This document shows positions 1 through 7,498 of a stretch of DNA of 32,545 nucleotides, one piece after another. The stretch comes from Candidatus Ozemibacter sp. (GTDB lineage Bacteria; Muiribacteriota; Ozemobacteria; Ozemobacterales; Ozemobacteraceae), in contig JASURT010000012.1 in the NCBI GenBank assembly GCA_030446435.1, positions 1-32,545 of the forward strand. The letters are read 5' to 3'. The position numbers and the translations under genes are program-made. The notes beneath the pieces were generated by a model. It made no database searches. It had not been told where the DNA came from and saw only the letters and a list, made by a program, of their open reading frames with translations. Within the stretch, counting starts at the first letter, position 1; every line of letters starts with the position of its first letter.

Positions 1-258
1 GTAATTTTTAAAGCTCATTGGGCCAAAGAAGGCGAAGATTATATTCCTCTCAACATGTGGGACCCACAATTAATGTATGAATGGGTTTATCGTATTTATG
101 ACCTGGCTGTAAAAATGCAGAGATCAGAAGGTAATTATCAGAAACTAAAAATTCTCGGCAAAAACTTTAAGTTCGTCAGAAGAGGAAACGCCCTGGGTTT
201 GTTTATCGACATCAGAGATTTACCTCCGGCAAATGATCCTATCTGGCAGGTTGATTAA
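1..258 (+). CDS. C-terminal part of an unknown protein (5' end outside window)
   Basis: The frame is open from the first base to the TAA at 256-258, giving at least 85 residues; the internal ATG at 55 is unlikely to be the true start because coding-like sequence continues upstream of it. The fragment is rich in Trp, Tyr and charged residues (for example HWAKEGEDY and WDPQLMYEWVYRIYDL) and ends in PPANDPIWQVD. There is no membrane segment, so it is probably a cytosolic domain. I do not recognise the family. A strong intrinsic terminator follows immediately. Confidence 0.6.
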   Translation, partial: VIFKAHWAKEGEDYIPLNMWDPQLMYEWVYRIYDLAVKMQRSEGNYQKLKILGKNFKFVRRGNALGLFIDIRDLPPANDPIWQVD

Positions 259-271
259 CCGTTAGTTTTCG

Positions 272-306
272 AAAAAGCCGCCGGCAAAAACCCGGCGGTT
301 TTTTTT
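272..306 (+). terminator. Intrinsic terminator, probably bidirectional
   Basis: The arms CCGCCGG (278-284) and CCGGCGG (292-298) form a perfect 7-bp GC stem around a CAAAAAC loop, extended by weaker A-T and G-T pairs. An 8-T run follows at 299-306. A-rich sequence at 272-276 gives a T run on the other strand, so the same hairpin can also end the minus-strand cyclase gene whose stop is at 313. Confidence 0.85.
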
Positions 307-312
307 ATTCCC

Positions 313-3216
313 CTACTCTTTTTTCTCTCTCAATTCAATCAGCTCGTAAATCGGAAATTCCCTACTTTTTCCTTTTAATGAGATTCTTTTTATGAATTTC
401 ATTCTGCCGGCACCTTTAAGGGCTCGAATGGTTGCCGGTCCAATAATTATATTGGTCTGAGGCTCTGCGATGTGCACATTTTTCAACCTGGCAGCAGTGT
501 TTACGGTATCGCCTATTACCGTATAGTCAAGCTTTCCATGGGTTTCACCGATGCGACCCGATATGACCATACCTGTCGACAAAGCCATTTTGGTTTCAAT
601 TCCCATTTCTGCCATACTGTCTTTTAGCTTGATAGCGGCTCGGCAAGCGCTTAGCGCGTGGGTGTCATCTTTCGGTTTTTTTGCTCTAAAAACCAGCATC
701 AGGGTCGTTTCAATCACCTTATCAAGAACGCCGGCGTTTTCTTCGGCGATTTTATCGCCCGCTTCAATAAACATTCCAAGCCTGCTCAAAAGAAGTTTGC
801 TGCTATTCTCTTTCAATTGTTGGTCGAAAAATTCTAGAGCAGCAAAAAGAATCGTTGCCTCGACCTTTTCTCCGCCGGGTTTCAGTTTTTGTTCGTCGAC
901 GCCACCAACAGCTTCAATTACATCTTTTGAAACGAATTGGCTGAGCTTTTCTTTTTGCGCGACGCCCAGCACCATTTCATCAAAAGCTTTTTTCATATCA
1001 CCAAATTCATTTTTGTCTTCTATTTCCGGGGTCGCCTCAAAATTCTGATCAGCAACTTTTTCTGCGGCCAGTGCCAGCTCTTGAATTGGTTGCAAATAGA
1101 TTTTTCGTATTATCTTCGCCAGAAAAATAAATTGTGCGAATAAAAAGGCAGGAACCAGAAATTTCAGTGCCCCGATCGCACTTTCTTCCGTTGGAACACT
1201 TACCTGTCTTGCTGCTACCAACAAAGGTGTTTTCGGAAAAACTTTTATGCCGAAGGTTTCAAGTTTCTGACCAGTTTTCTGCCAATACATAGACCGGTTT
1301 GTATCTAAAGCAATCTTCAGTCTCTGCTCAGGAATTGGCAATTTCAATTCGTTGAAAAGCTGAAGGTCTTCATTGTCACGCAGATAAAAAGAATATTCAG
1401 TGTATTCAGGAGCCAGGCCCGGCTTAAGTTCTTTCAAAAAGGCTTTTACAATTTCGAGTCTGTTGAATCTCAGCATCATGCAGCCCATATTTTTTCCTGT
1501 TGAATCATTCATTAGAGGAATTATTGAATATACGTTACGGGTTTTTGATTGTTCGAGACTGCCGAGTTTTCCGTTATTAGCTATAAGGGAACTTAAAAAA
1601 GTTGAATCGACAAGAAACTTTTCTTCGAAGAGATCAATGCCTTCTTCAAGATTATCAATATTTTTATATTCTTCTGCGCATTTAAAAGAGTTGAAAACCC
1701 CCTTGGCAAATAACCTTCGCAAAGAATCTTCTTCTTTTTCGAGGGGAATAAAATTGCTTTTGGGATTTTCAAAGCTTACAACTCTATCGGGGAAATCGAG
1801 ATACAATTCTTCTGCAAGGGAATTTTGCAAATTTCGGCTAATTAAACTCTCTATTTTGCCATGAGTAAGATTTTGCTGAATTTTTTCTGACAGAAGATAC
1901 GAAGAAAGCTGCAAATCTTCCTGAAAAAGATTAAATTTGTCCTGAATCTTTTCAAGCTTTCGTTGAAGAAGATTTTCTGCTTCGATTTCTATAGCCCTGT
2001 CATTTAAATCCTGCCAACTGACGTAAGACGTCAGCATTAAACCTGAAGGCATAAGCAAGGTCAGTAAGATGGCAAACGAAACCTTGGCTCTTATTCCAAG
2101 GTGCAGGTCAACGCCGAAAAAGAAAGCCCTGAGAAAGAAAAGAGTTCCGATCGCGACAAAAAAGACCTCGAACAGATAAATAAGCTGTTGATATTTTTTC
2201 AGCGGATGAATCAAAAAAGCCCTGTTCTTTGTAACAAGAATCAAAGGTAATCTTTTTCTTACTTTTGCCAGGCGTTCCGGATAAAAACCTCCCATTGATA
2301 TTATATGAGTCATGAGATTCTGAGGCATGGTTGTCCGCAACTGTAAGCCGGTTTGTGCAGAAGTAAAACCGGTAATTTTTTTCAATTCCAGAGTTTTGTC
2401 GTCATTCAGTTCAGAATCAAAAAACGTCACTTCGCGGCCAAGATTGCTTTTACCGGCCTTTATCGCAGATTGAACCACTCGCGTCGATGAAATGCTTCGC
2501 CCGCGAATCATAAAAAACAGACCGCTTTTTATGGATTTATTTTTGTCTGTAATTTTATAGAAGGGCTTGTAGTAGAAGTAAACAAATCCCCCAAGCTTTG
2601 AAGAAACTGAAACCATTGTCTTTTCAGGAGAACACGGAATCGGTGCAATCAGCCCGAAGATTCTCTGAAAAAAGAGGTCGGCATCTGCAACAAGCTTCTC
2701 TCTTGCAGCTTTGCTTTGAAATCTTTCAAGTTTCTTTTGATTTGAAGGATTCAAGGCAGGAAAAAGCGGCTGGTTATTGATTTTCATCAAAAGCTTCAGC
2801 GTAAAAAAATCAGATAATCGACCCAGTTTATCTGCCACCGACTTATCGATAAACCTGCTTTCAATCGAAGCAGTGTCATTTCCGTGTTCAATTACAAGCG
2901 TGGGCTTCAAACCGGTTTTTTTCTGCAAAAGTCTGGCGGCCTGCTCAGCATCAAGGTTGGCTTTTTTCGCAGATTCAGCAAAGAAAGCGGCAAATTCGCG
3001 ATTCAGATATTCTGGAATTTCAAGGTCTTTTTTGAAAATCAGGGCTTCGTTTATAAGTTCGTTGCGGGAAAGCTTTTCGTTACTTTTTTCAGCAAGCGAA
3101 AACATCATACTCAAAGTAGAATTCAAAAATAGAACAGGTAAAATAATCAGAAATAGCCAGGTTAGAAAAATAATCGGTCCCGATGGCTTGCGTTTGATTA
3201 TTACATTCCGGTCCAT
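313..3216 (-). CDS. Membrane class III cyclase-like protein lacking the metal-binding aspartates (C2-type half-site)
   Basis: This is a 967-residue protein. Membrane segments lie at about 16-36, 343-366, 373-395 and 680-705, so it has two extracytoplasmic sensor regions. A HAMP linker (about 700-755) and a class III nucleotide cyclase domain (about 785-960) follow. In the catalytic domain the first metal Asp is Ala793 (ILFAALEFF) and the second is Thr837 (DKVIETTLM), so neither metal ligand remains. The purine-binding pair Lys833 and Thr899 and the transition-state pair Asn906 and Arg910 (YTVIGDTVNTAARL) are all present with canonical spacing. Alone it should be inactive as a cyclase. It starts 3 nt after the stop of the upstream gene, so the two are probably translationally coupled. 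That neighbour keeps exactly the residues lost here, suggesting a heterodimer. Whether the product is cAMP or cGMP cannot be read from the sequence. Confidence 0.9.
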   Translation of the reverse strand: MDRNVIIKRKPSGPIIFLTWLFLIILPVLFLNSTLSMMFSLAEKSNEKLSRNELINEALIFKKDLEIPEYLNREFAAFFAESAKKANLDAEQAARLLQKKTGLKPTLVIEHGNDTASIESRFIDKSVADKLGRLSDFFTLKLLMKINNQPLFPALNPSNQKKLERFQSKAAREKLVADADLFFQRIFGLIAPIPCSPEKTMVSVSSKLGGFVYFYYKPFYKITDKNKSIKSGLFFMIRGRSISSTRVVQSAIKAGKSNLGREVTFFDSELNDDKTLELKKITGFTSAQTGLQLRTTMPQNLMTHIISMGGFYPERLAKVRKRLPLILVTKNRAFLIHPLKKYQQLIYLFEVFFVAIGTLFFLRAFFFGVDLHLGIRAKVSFAILLTLLMPSGLMLTSYVSWQDLNDRAIEIEAENLLQRKLEKIQDKFNLFQEDLQLSSYLLSEKIQQNLTHGKIESLISRNLQNSLAEELYLDFPDRVVSFENPKSNFIPLEKEEDSLRRLFAKGVFNSFKCAEEYKNIDNLEEGIDLFEEKFLVDSTFLSSLIANNGKLGSLEQSKTRNVYSIIPLMNDSTGKNMGCMMLRFNRLEIVKAFLKELKPGLAPEYTEYSFYLRDNEDLQLFNELKLPIPEQRLKIALDTNRSMYWQKTGQKLETFGIKVFPKTPLLVAARQVSVPTEESAIGALKFLVPAFLFAQFIFLAKIIRKIYLQPIQELALAAEKVADQNFEATPEIEDKNEFGDMKKAFDEMVLGVAQKEKLSQFVSKDVIEAVGGVDEQKLKPGGEKVEATILFAALEFFDQQLKENSSKLLLSRLGMFIEAGDKIAEENAGVLDKVIETTLMLVFRAKKPKDDTHALSACRAAIKLKDSMAEMGIETKMALSTGMVISGRIGETHGKLDYTVIGDTVNTAARLKNVHIAEPQTNIIIGPATIRALKGAGRMKFIKRISLKGKSREFPIYELIELREKKE

Positions 3217-3219
3217 TTC

Positions 3220-4131
3220 TCAGCCCTGTTTCGTTTCATAAATAACTTCGAAAATAGTTTGTCTTTCTGCCAGCTCGTTGAAACGTATTTTTTCCTGACA
3301 ATTGCTGGCAGTATTTGCACAGACCAGAATTTTGCTTAGAGAAAATTCTGCAGTCAGGCTTTCGAGTTCTTCTGCTTTTTTGACTGCTTTTCCCATGACA
3401 GAAAAGACCTTTCTACCGGTGTTAGAGCCAGAAATTGCAGTTAGAGCCTGATCGCTGACGATTCCTATGCCATTTTCCAGAATAAAACGATTCTGCTCTT
3501 TTCGCTGTTCATTAAGCTTTTTCAGGTTCTCTCGCATGGCAATAGCAGCTTTAACAGCTCTAAGAGAATGATGCTCGAGTTTATCATCCTGATAAAAAAT
3601 TGCAATTACCGCATCGCCGACAAACCTCTCTATAACACCTTTGTTTTCGACAATAGCCCGGCACATATGCGTAAAATATTCATTCAGGGTCAAAACTATT
3701 TCTTCGGGTTCATGCTTTTCGGTTAAAGAAGTAAAACCTCTGATATCAGACGCCAGAACTGCCATTTCGGCCTTTTCTATGAAAGAGTCTGACAGCTGAT
3801 GATTTTTTTTAATATTTTCGAACAACCTTTCTGAAACAAATTTTCTAAGGTTTTCTCTTTCATCAAGAGCTCTGGTCATATGATTCAAAGAATCGGCCAG
3901 CATTGAAAATTCATCAGTTTTTTCCATTTCGACCCTGACCTTGAAATTTCCGTTTCTGATTCTTTTAAAGAAGCCAATAAAGCCTGAAATGGGCTTTATT
4001 AAAAGTTCGCCGGTAAAATCACGAATCAGAAAAACACTGATCAAAGAAAAAATGCTTAAAACAGCTGGAAAAAAGCCTGCGATCCAGGCTATCCATTGAT
4101 CAGGGGCAAATTTGGATACTCCGGCAATCAA
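3220..4131 (-). CDS. HAMP plus class III cyclase-like domain keeping only the metal site (C1-type half-site); C-terminal half of a split gene
   Basis: The 303-residue frame opens at a TTG one codon after, and in the same frame as, the TAG at 4135-4137. It holds a membrane segment (about 14-36), a HAMP linker (about 40-95) and a cyclase domain (about 120-300). The metal aspartates Asp129 (LASDIRGFT) and Asp173 (RFVGDAVIAIF) are intact. The purine-binding Lys is Arg169, the Thr/Asp position is Ser244, and the catalytic Asn and Arg are Lys251 and Glu255 (SVMGKAVKKAEELE). This is the mirror image of the losses in the adjacent 313-3216 protein. With the upstream frame it makes a protein of about 989 residues, almost the length and architecture of that neighbour. 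The TTG could allow reinitiation after the stop. It is otherwise the 3' part of a nonsense-interrupted or readthrough gene. Confidence 0.8.
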   Translation of the reverse strand: MIAGVSKFAPDQWIAWIAGFFPAVLSIFSLISVFLIRDFTGELLIKPISGFIGFFKRIRNGNFKVRVEMEKTDEFSMLADSLNHMTRALDERENLRKFVSERLFENIKKNHQLSDSFIEKAEMAVLASDIRGFTSLTEKHEPEEIVLTLNEYFTHMCRAIVENKGVIERFVGDAVIAIFYQDDKLEHHSLRAVKAAIAMRENLKKLNEQRKEQNRFILENGIGIVSDQALTAISGSNTGRKVFSVMGKAVKKAEELESLTAEFSLSKILVCANTASNCQEKIRFNELAERQTIFEVIYETKQG

Positions 4132-4134
4132 TAC

Positions 4135-4137
4135 CTA
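4135..4137 (-). other. In-frame amber (TAG) codon splitting a cyclase gene
   Basis: The 684-residue frame ends ...YNENS, then TAG, Val and TTG; the downstream 303-residue cyclase frame continues in the same phase without any shift. In the paralogous neighbour the matching stretch (PLLVAARQVSVPTEES before the last membrane helix) is uninterrupted and aligns with VLIAGVSKFAPDQW here. The stop therefore lies inside one ancestral protein. TAG is an ordinary stop elsewhere in the window (for example at 313 and 29126). A point mutation, a sequence error, suppression or reinitiation are all possible. Confidence 0.85.
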
Positions 4138-6189
4138 GCTGTTTTCATTATAAACCCAGCGTGAAACAGTTCTGCTTTTGCCTGAAGATTTGGAAATTTT
4201 GCCAGAACTCGTTGAATTAACAGCCCTGTCCAGAAGCAGCTTTAAACCGGTATCTTCCCGTGAATTTTGCGGGTAACTTTTTACGATAGGTCCTTCAACA
4301 GAGCGCTCTGCGAGAGAAAACCTGTGAGTAAGAAATGGAGAGTCGTAATCGAGCAAAAAAGAAGGATTTCTGCCCAGTTGCTCAAAACAGTTACCAAATC
4401 TACTAATTGAAAACAAATGTCTGAAAGCAATAGCAAAGACAGGAGCACCATTTTGGGTTCTATCTGGTATTAAAGAATAATTCATTTTGTGAACATTGTT
4501 TATCTCAGCTATGTCTTTCGTATCCTGAGATTCAAGTGCAAGGTTCATACCTTCGAGATAATTTCGCGAAATTTCTTGGAGAAAACCATCAGCCAAACCA
4601 ACAAGTTCAAGCTCTCTTCGATTGTCGGCAATGCTCAAATCGAGCACACCAAGATTGTTAAGACATTTTACCGCAATCAATTTCGACATTCTTCGCGGCA
4701 CTTTATTTTTTTCATGTGCACTGAGAATTTTTGCAGTTCCGGTTATATCGTGGTAAGCCGTATCATCTACCAGTACATGCGGAATACGTTCTGACGCAGT
4801 AAAACCATTGAGCGAATTTTTGTTAAAATAGAGATAATCGCAAATTTCTTTTTTAACCTTTATTGATAGCAACTGTCTTCTTATTCTAAGGTCATCGATA
4901 TAAGATTTTATTTCAAAAAGTTTGCTGTCAGATTCTATTTCAACTTCTTTTTGGCCTGAATTTTCAATGTTTTCCAACAGCAGATCAGAAAAATAAGAAG
5001 TCAAAGCCAACGGAATCATGACTATAATACCGGCAATCAAAAGAAAACTTCCTCTCAATCCTGGCTCCCAGGGGAATCCGTACAGGCCGCAAAAAATAGA
5101 CGAGGCGAATATCAATAATATAAAAAGTCGGTTGATTAGATTCATTCGCTTTCGGCAAGCAATGATTTCCCGGTTTAAATCTTTCTTTGAAATGCTTACC
5201 TTAAGTAAAAAGTTGCTGATTTTTTCAGGGTTGGGATTCAAAAATTGCTCGGGGTAATCAGTCATAAAATTGGTCGGCAACGAAGAATAGCAAGCAAAAT
5301 CATGCTTAGATTCAACAAATTTCCCCTTCAAATCAGAAGAAAATTCTTTCAGGCCCCGATTAAACCTTTTATCTCCTTGATTAACCGCATTTTTAACCAC
5401 GAATTCGTGAGTTAACTGATCACTCGGCATGATAATAAAAAATCCACCAATGAATTTTTTTTCTGTTTGAAACGAGTCAGCGTAAAAATAAACCTTATTG
5501 CCGCCGACTCTCGACGTTGCTGCTTCGAAACAAATACCTCTTCCCCGCGGAAATTCTGACATGCCACTGAAAAAGTAACGCAGAAGGCTGTTTACACGAT
5601 TGCGATTGTCATCCAGAGAGACCTGTTTTCCGGCAAAAGAAAATTTCAGCACATTGTCAGAAAACTCTTTTGTCTCAGCGAGTTTAAAATCTGCAACATC
5701 AGCGACAAAGTAAGCAATGAGTCTGGTCAATCGGGCAATTCTGAAAACATCTTCACCGGCATATTCGTTTTTTGCAGAATGGTTTATATTTTGCCCCTGA
5801 AAGCCGACGCTGACAATATATTCGGGACTGATCCCCCATTTTTCTTCAAGAAAAGATCGAATTTTTTTTGCGGTATCGTTTTTGTAATACCCCGGATCAC
5901 TTTCAACCTTAAATTGACCATCTGATTTTTCCTGAATCAACCCAAGTTGCAAACTGGTTTCGTTAAAAATTCTTTCCAGAATTGATTTGTTTGAGAGAGA
6001 TTGCCTGAATGCGTTCATTTCTGACATTAAAGAAGATTCAGCCAGAGAAACATTTTTCTTTTCTTTTTCTTCTAAAACAGCAGAAAAATGCCATGTGGCC
6101 CAGCAATATGGAATAAGCAGAATAATGACTGCCCACAGCACATTTGACCAGTTTGTGTTTTCTTTTTTCATGGCCATTAAAAATATCAT
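4135..6189 (-). CDS. Membrane sensor half of a split cyclase-like protein
   Basis: This is a 684-residue frame with an N-terminal membrane helix (about 17-36), a long extracytoplasmic region to about 345, two further helices (about 350-370 and 380-400) and a second soluble region to the TAG. It has no catalytic domain. The layout matches the N-terminal 680 residues of the 313-3216 paralogue; the conserved stretch after the third helix (IPLALTSYFSD here, PSGLMLTSYVSW there) supports common descent. HAMP and cyclase domains follow in the same frame beyond the TAG. Sensor identity is unknown; I see no clear named fold. ATGs at 6189, 6177 and 6171 are all possible starts, and none has a good ribosome-binding site. 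The gene is divergent from the 6251 gene across 61 nt. Confidence 0.8.
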   Translation of the reverse strand: MIFLMAMKKENTNWSNVLWAVIILLIPYCWATWHFSAVLEEKEKKNVSLAESSLMSEMNAFRQSLSNKSILERIFNETSLQLGLIQEKSDGQFKVESDPGYYKNDTAKKIRSFLEEKWGISPEYIVSVGFQGQNINHSAKNEYAGEDVFRIARLTRLIAYFVADVADFKLAETKEFSDNVLKFSFAGKQVSLDDNRNRVNSLLRYFFSGMSEFPRGRGICFEAATSRVGGNKVYFYADSFQTEKKFIGGFFIIMPSDQLTHEFVVKNAVNQGDKRFNRGLKEFSSDLKGKFVESKHDFACYSSLPTNFMTDYPEQFLNPNPEKISNFLLKVSISKKDLNREIIACRKRMNLINRLFILLIFASSIFCGLYGFPWEPGLRGSFLLIAGIIVMIPLALTSYFSDLLLENIENSGQKEVEIESDSKLFEIKSYIDDLRIRRQLLSIKVKKEICDYLYFNKNSLNGFTASERIPHVLVDDTAYHDITGTAKILSAHEKNKVPRRMSKLIAVKCLNNLGVLDLSIADNRRELELVGLADGFLQEISRNYLEGMNLALESQDTKDIAEINNVHKMNYSLIPDRTQNGAPVFAIAFRHLFSISRFGNCFEQLGRNPSFLLDYDSPFLTHRFSLAERSVEGPIVKSYPQNSREDTGLKLLLDRAVNSTSSGKISKSSGKSRTVSRWVYNENS

Positions 6190-6250
6190 ATTTGCCGGGA
6201 TTTAATGTTAAAATTGATTCGAAAAACCTTTTAAGCTCAAGAGGGAAATT

Positions 6251-6826
6251 TTGAAGCAGCTTTTTACAAACCAATATTTCAAAGTATTTGTTATTGTTTT
6301 ATCTCTGTTGGTGTCGACCGTTATGGTTCTGAAAATTTCCGGGCGAAACTGGCTGGCACCAAGTCAGACATTAAAAATCTGGTATGGCGAAGCAAACGGC
6401 GCAGAAACCTCTCAGCACTTGCTTGATCCCTATAGTTTCACACACTTTCTTCACGGAGTTGTCATTTGCTGGTTTCTGCTTCTGATAGCCAGAAATATTA
6501 AAACTCAATGGGGACTCGTCTGCGCCATTGCTCTTGAATCAATATGGGAAGTCGTTGAAAATTCGGAAGCGGTTATACAGCATTATCGCGAAGCAACCTT
6601 CGCGTTAGGTTATTATGGTGACAGCATAATAAATTCATTAAGCGACATCGTTTTGTGTTCGACGGGTTTTCTGGTCGCATCAAAAATAGGTTTTAAAAAG
6701 AGTCTGGCCTTATTTGTGCTGGTCGAGATTTTTCTGATTCTATGGATAAAAGATAGCCTTGTAATTAATATTATAATGCTGATTTATCCGGTTCAAAGCA
6801 TTAAAACCTGGCAAATGGCTATTTAA
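6251..6826 (+). CDS. DUF2585 / UPF0314 family integral membrane protein
   Basis: The 191-residue protein has about five hydrophobic helices. Family hallmarks as I recall them are visible in order: SQHLLDPYSFTHFLHG, then ESIWEVVENSEAVIQHYR, then ALGYYGDSIINSLSDI. The many conserved acidic, His and Asn residues within membrane-facing segments resemble an enzyme or carrier, but the family has no established function. The start is TTG at 6251, supported by GAGGGA at 6241-6246. It converges with the SMR gene, leaving only 5 nt between stops, so no separate terminator fits between them. Confidence 0.8.
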   Translation: MKQLFTNQYFKVFVIVLSLLVSTVMVLKISGRNWLAPSQTLKIWYGEANGAETSQHLLDPYSFTHFLHGVVICWFLLLIARNIKTQWGLVCAIALESIWEVVENSEAVIQHYREATFALGYYGDSIINSLSDIVLCSTGFLVASKIGFKKSLALFVLVEIFLILWIKDSLVINIIMLIYPVQSIKTWQMAI

Positions 6827-6831
6827 AACCC

Positions 6832-7152
6832 TCAGTTAACGGTACAGATTTTCAATCCGATTATTCCTGAGATAACCAGGACAATGCTGACGACACGACC
6901 TATGGTAACTGCCTCTCCGAGAAAAACTATGCCGAAAATAACGGTGCCGATTGAACCTATTCCGACCCAGGCGGGGTAAGCAGTACCAACGGGCAGGCTT
7001 TTCAAAGCAACCGTAAGCAATCCGACACTGCCGACAAGTGAAACCAGAGTAATAATGCTGGGCCAGATTTTTGAGAAACCTTCAGTGTATTTGAGACCAA
7101 TTGCCCAGGTAATTTCAAGAAGTCCTGCAAGAACGAGAATGATCCAGGCCAT
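6832..7152 (-). CDS. sugE: Small multidrug resistance family exporter, Gdx/SugE-like (probable guanidinium/H+ antiporter)
   Basis: The 106-residue protein has four membrane helices, the standard SMR size. The essential membrane glutamate is Glu13 in GLLEITWAIGLKYT, a stretch typical of the Gdx (formerly SugE) branch rather than EmrE. The second signature, PVGTAYPAWVGIGSIG, is also Gdx-like. Family members work as dual-topology dimers in the inner membrane and many export guanidinium in exchange for protons. A purine-rich AAAGGGGTGGGG precedes the ATG. A well-formed promoter lies at 7197-7225, leaving a leader of only about 37 nt, too short for a guanidine riboswitch. Its substrate is inferred from family only. 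Confidence 0.85.
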   Translation of the reverse strand: MAWIILVLAGLLEITWAIGLKYTEGFSKIWPSIITLVSLVGSVGLLTVALKSLPVGTAYPAWVGIGSIGTVIFGIVFLGEAVTIGRVVSIVLVISGIIGLKICTVN

Positions 7153-7196
7153 CGCCCCACCCCTTTGCTGTAACTGAAAAGAATATTACTTTAAAG

Positions 7197-7225
7197 ATTA
7201 TAAACCAGCCAAGCTTTAATTTCAA
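7197..7225 (-). promoter_or_regulatory. Sigma70-type promoter of the SMR exporter gene
   Basis: On the minus strand TTGAAA (7220-7225) and a perfect TATAAT (7197-7202) are separated by exactly 17 nt. Transcription would start near 7190, about 37 nt before the ATG at 7152. Confidence 0.7.
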
Positions 7226-7340
7226 ACTTATCCCCAAAACCGAAAAAACGCGTTGCTGTTTACGGCAAAATCTTCGTGCCGGTATTTGCGCCGCTTACGC
7301 AACTTCGGCGTCTCCTGACTCTCTGAAAAACCTTCCATAA

Positions 7341-7397
7341 AAGCGCCGTCAACCGTCAGGATGACGGGAGACCTCGACGGTCTCCATGGATGGAGAC
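7341..7397. repeat. Cluster of overlapping inverted repeats in a 346-nt gene-free gap
   Basis: The gap 7153-7498 has no convincing gene. Apart from the two promoters it contains a run of short perfect inverted repeats: CCGTCA/TGACGG (7353-7358 and 7362-7367), GGAGACC/GGTCTCC (7367-7373 and 7379-7385) and GTCTCCA/TGGAGAC (7380-7386 and 7391-7397). The last two share bases, so they cannot form together. It may be a palindromic intergenic repeat unit or a structured leader upstream of threonine synthase; there is no T run to make it a terminator. Confidence 0.45.
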
Positions 7398-7461
7398 TCG
7401 TCGGAGCTTCCTATTTTCTCTGACAGAAGAAAAAAACTTAGACCTTGAAACCTGTGGGGAG

Positions 7462-7491
7462 TATAATTCTGGAAAATAATTAAAACAGGAG
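7462..7491 (+). promoter_or_regulatory. -10 box and ribosome-binding site of threonine synthase
   Basis: A perfect TATAAT lies at 7462-7467, but no good -35 box sits 16-18 nt upstream (the nearby TTGAAA is only 11 nt away), so an activator may be needed. AGGAG at 7487-7491 is 7 nt from the ATG at 7499. Confidence 0.4.
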
Positions 7492-7498
7492 AAACACA

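Noticed and set aside
7153-7260. Guanidine riboswitch upstream of the Gdx-like exporter
   Set aside because: The promoter at 7197-7225 leaves about 37 nt of leader, and no paired ACGR-loop hairpins or ykkC core are visible.
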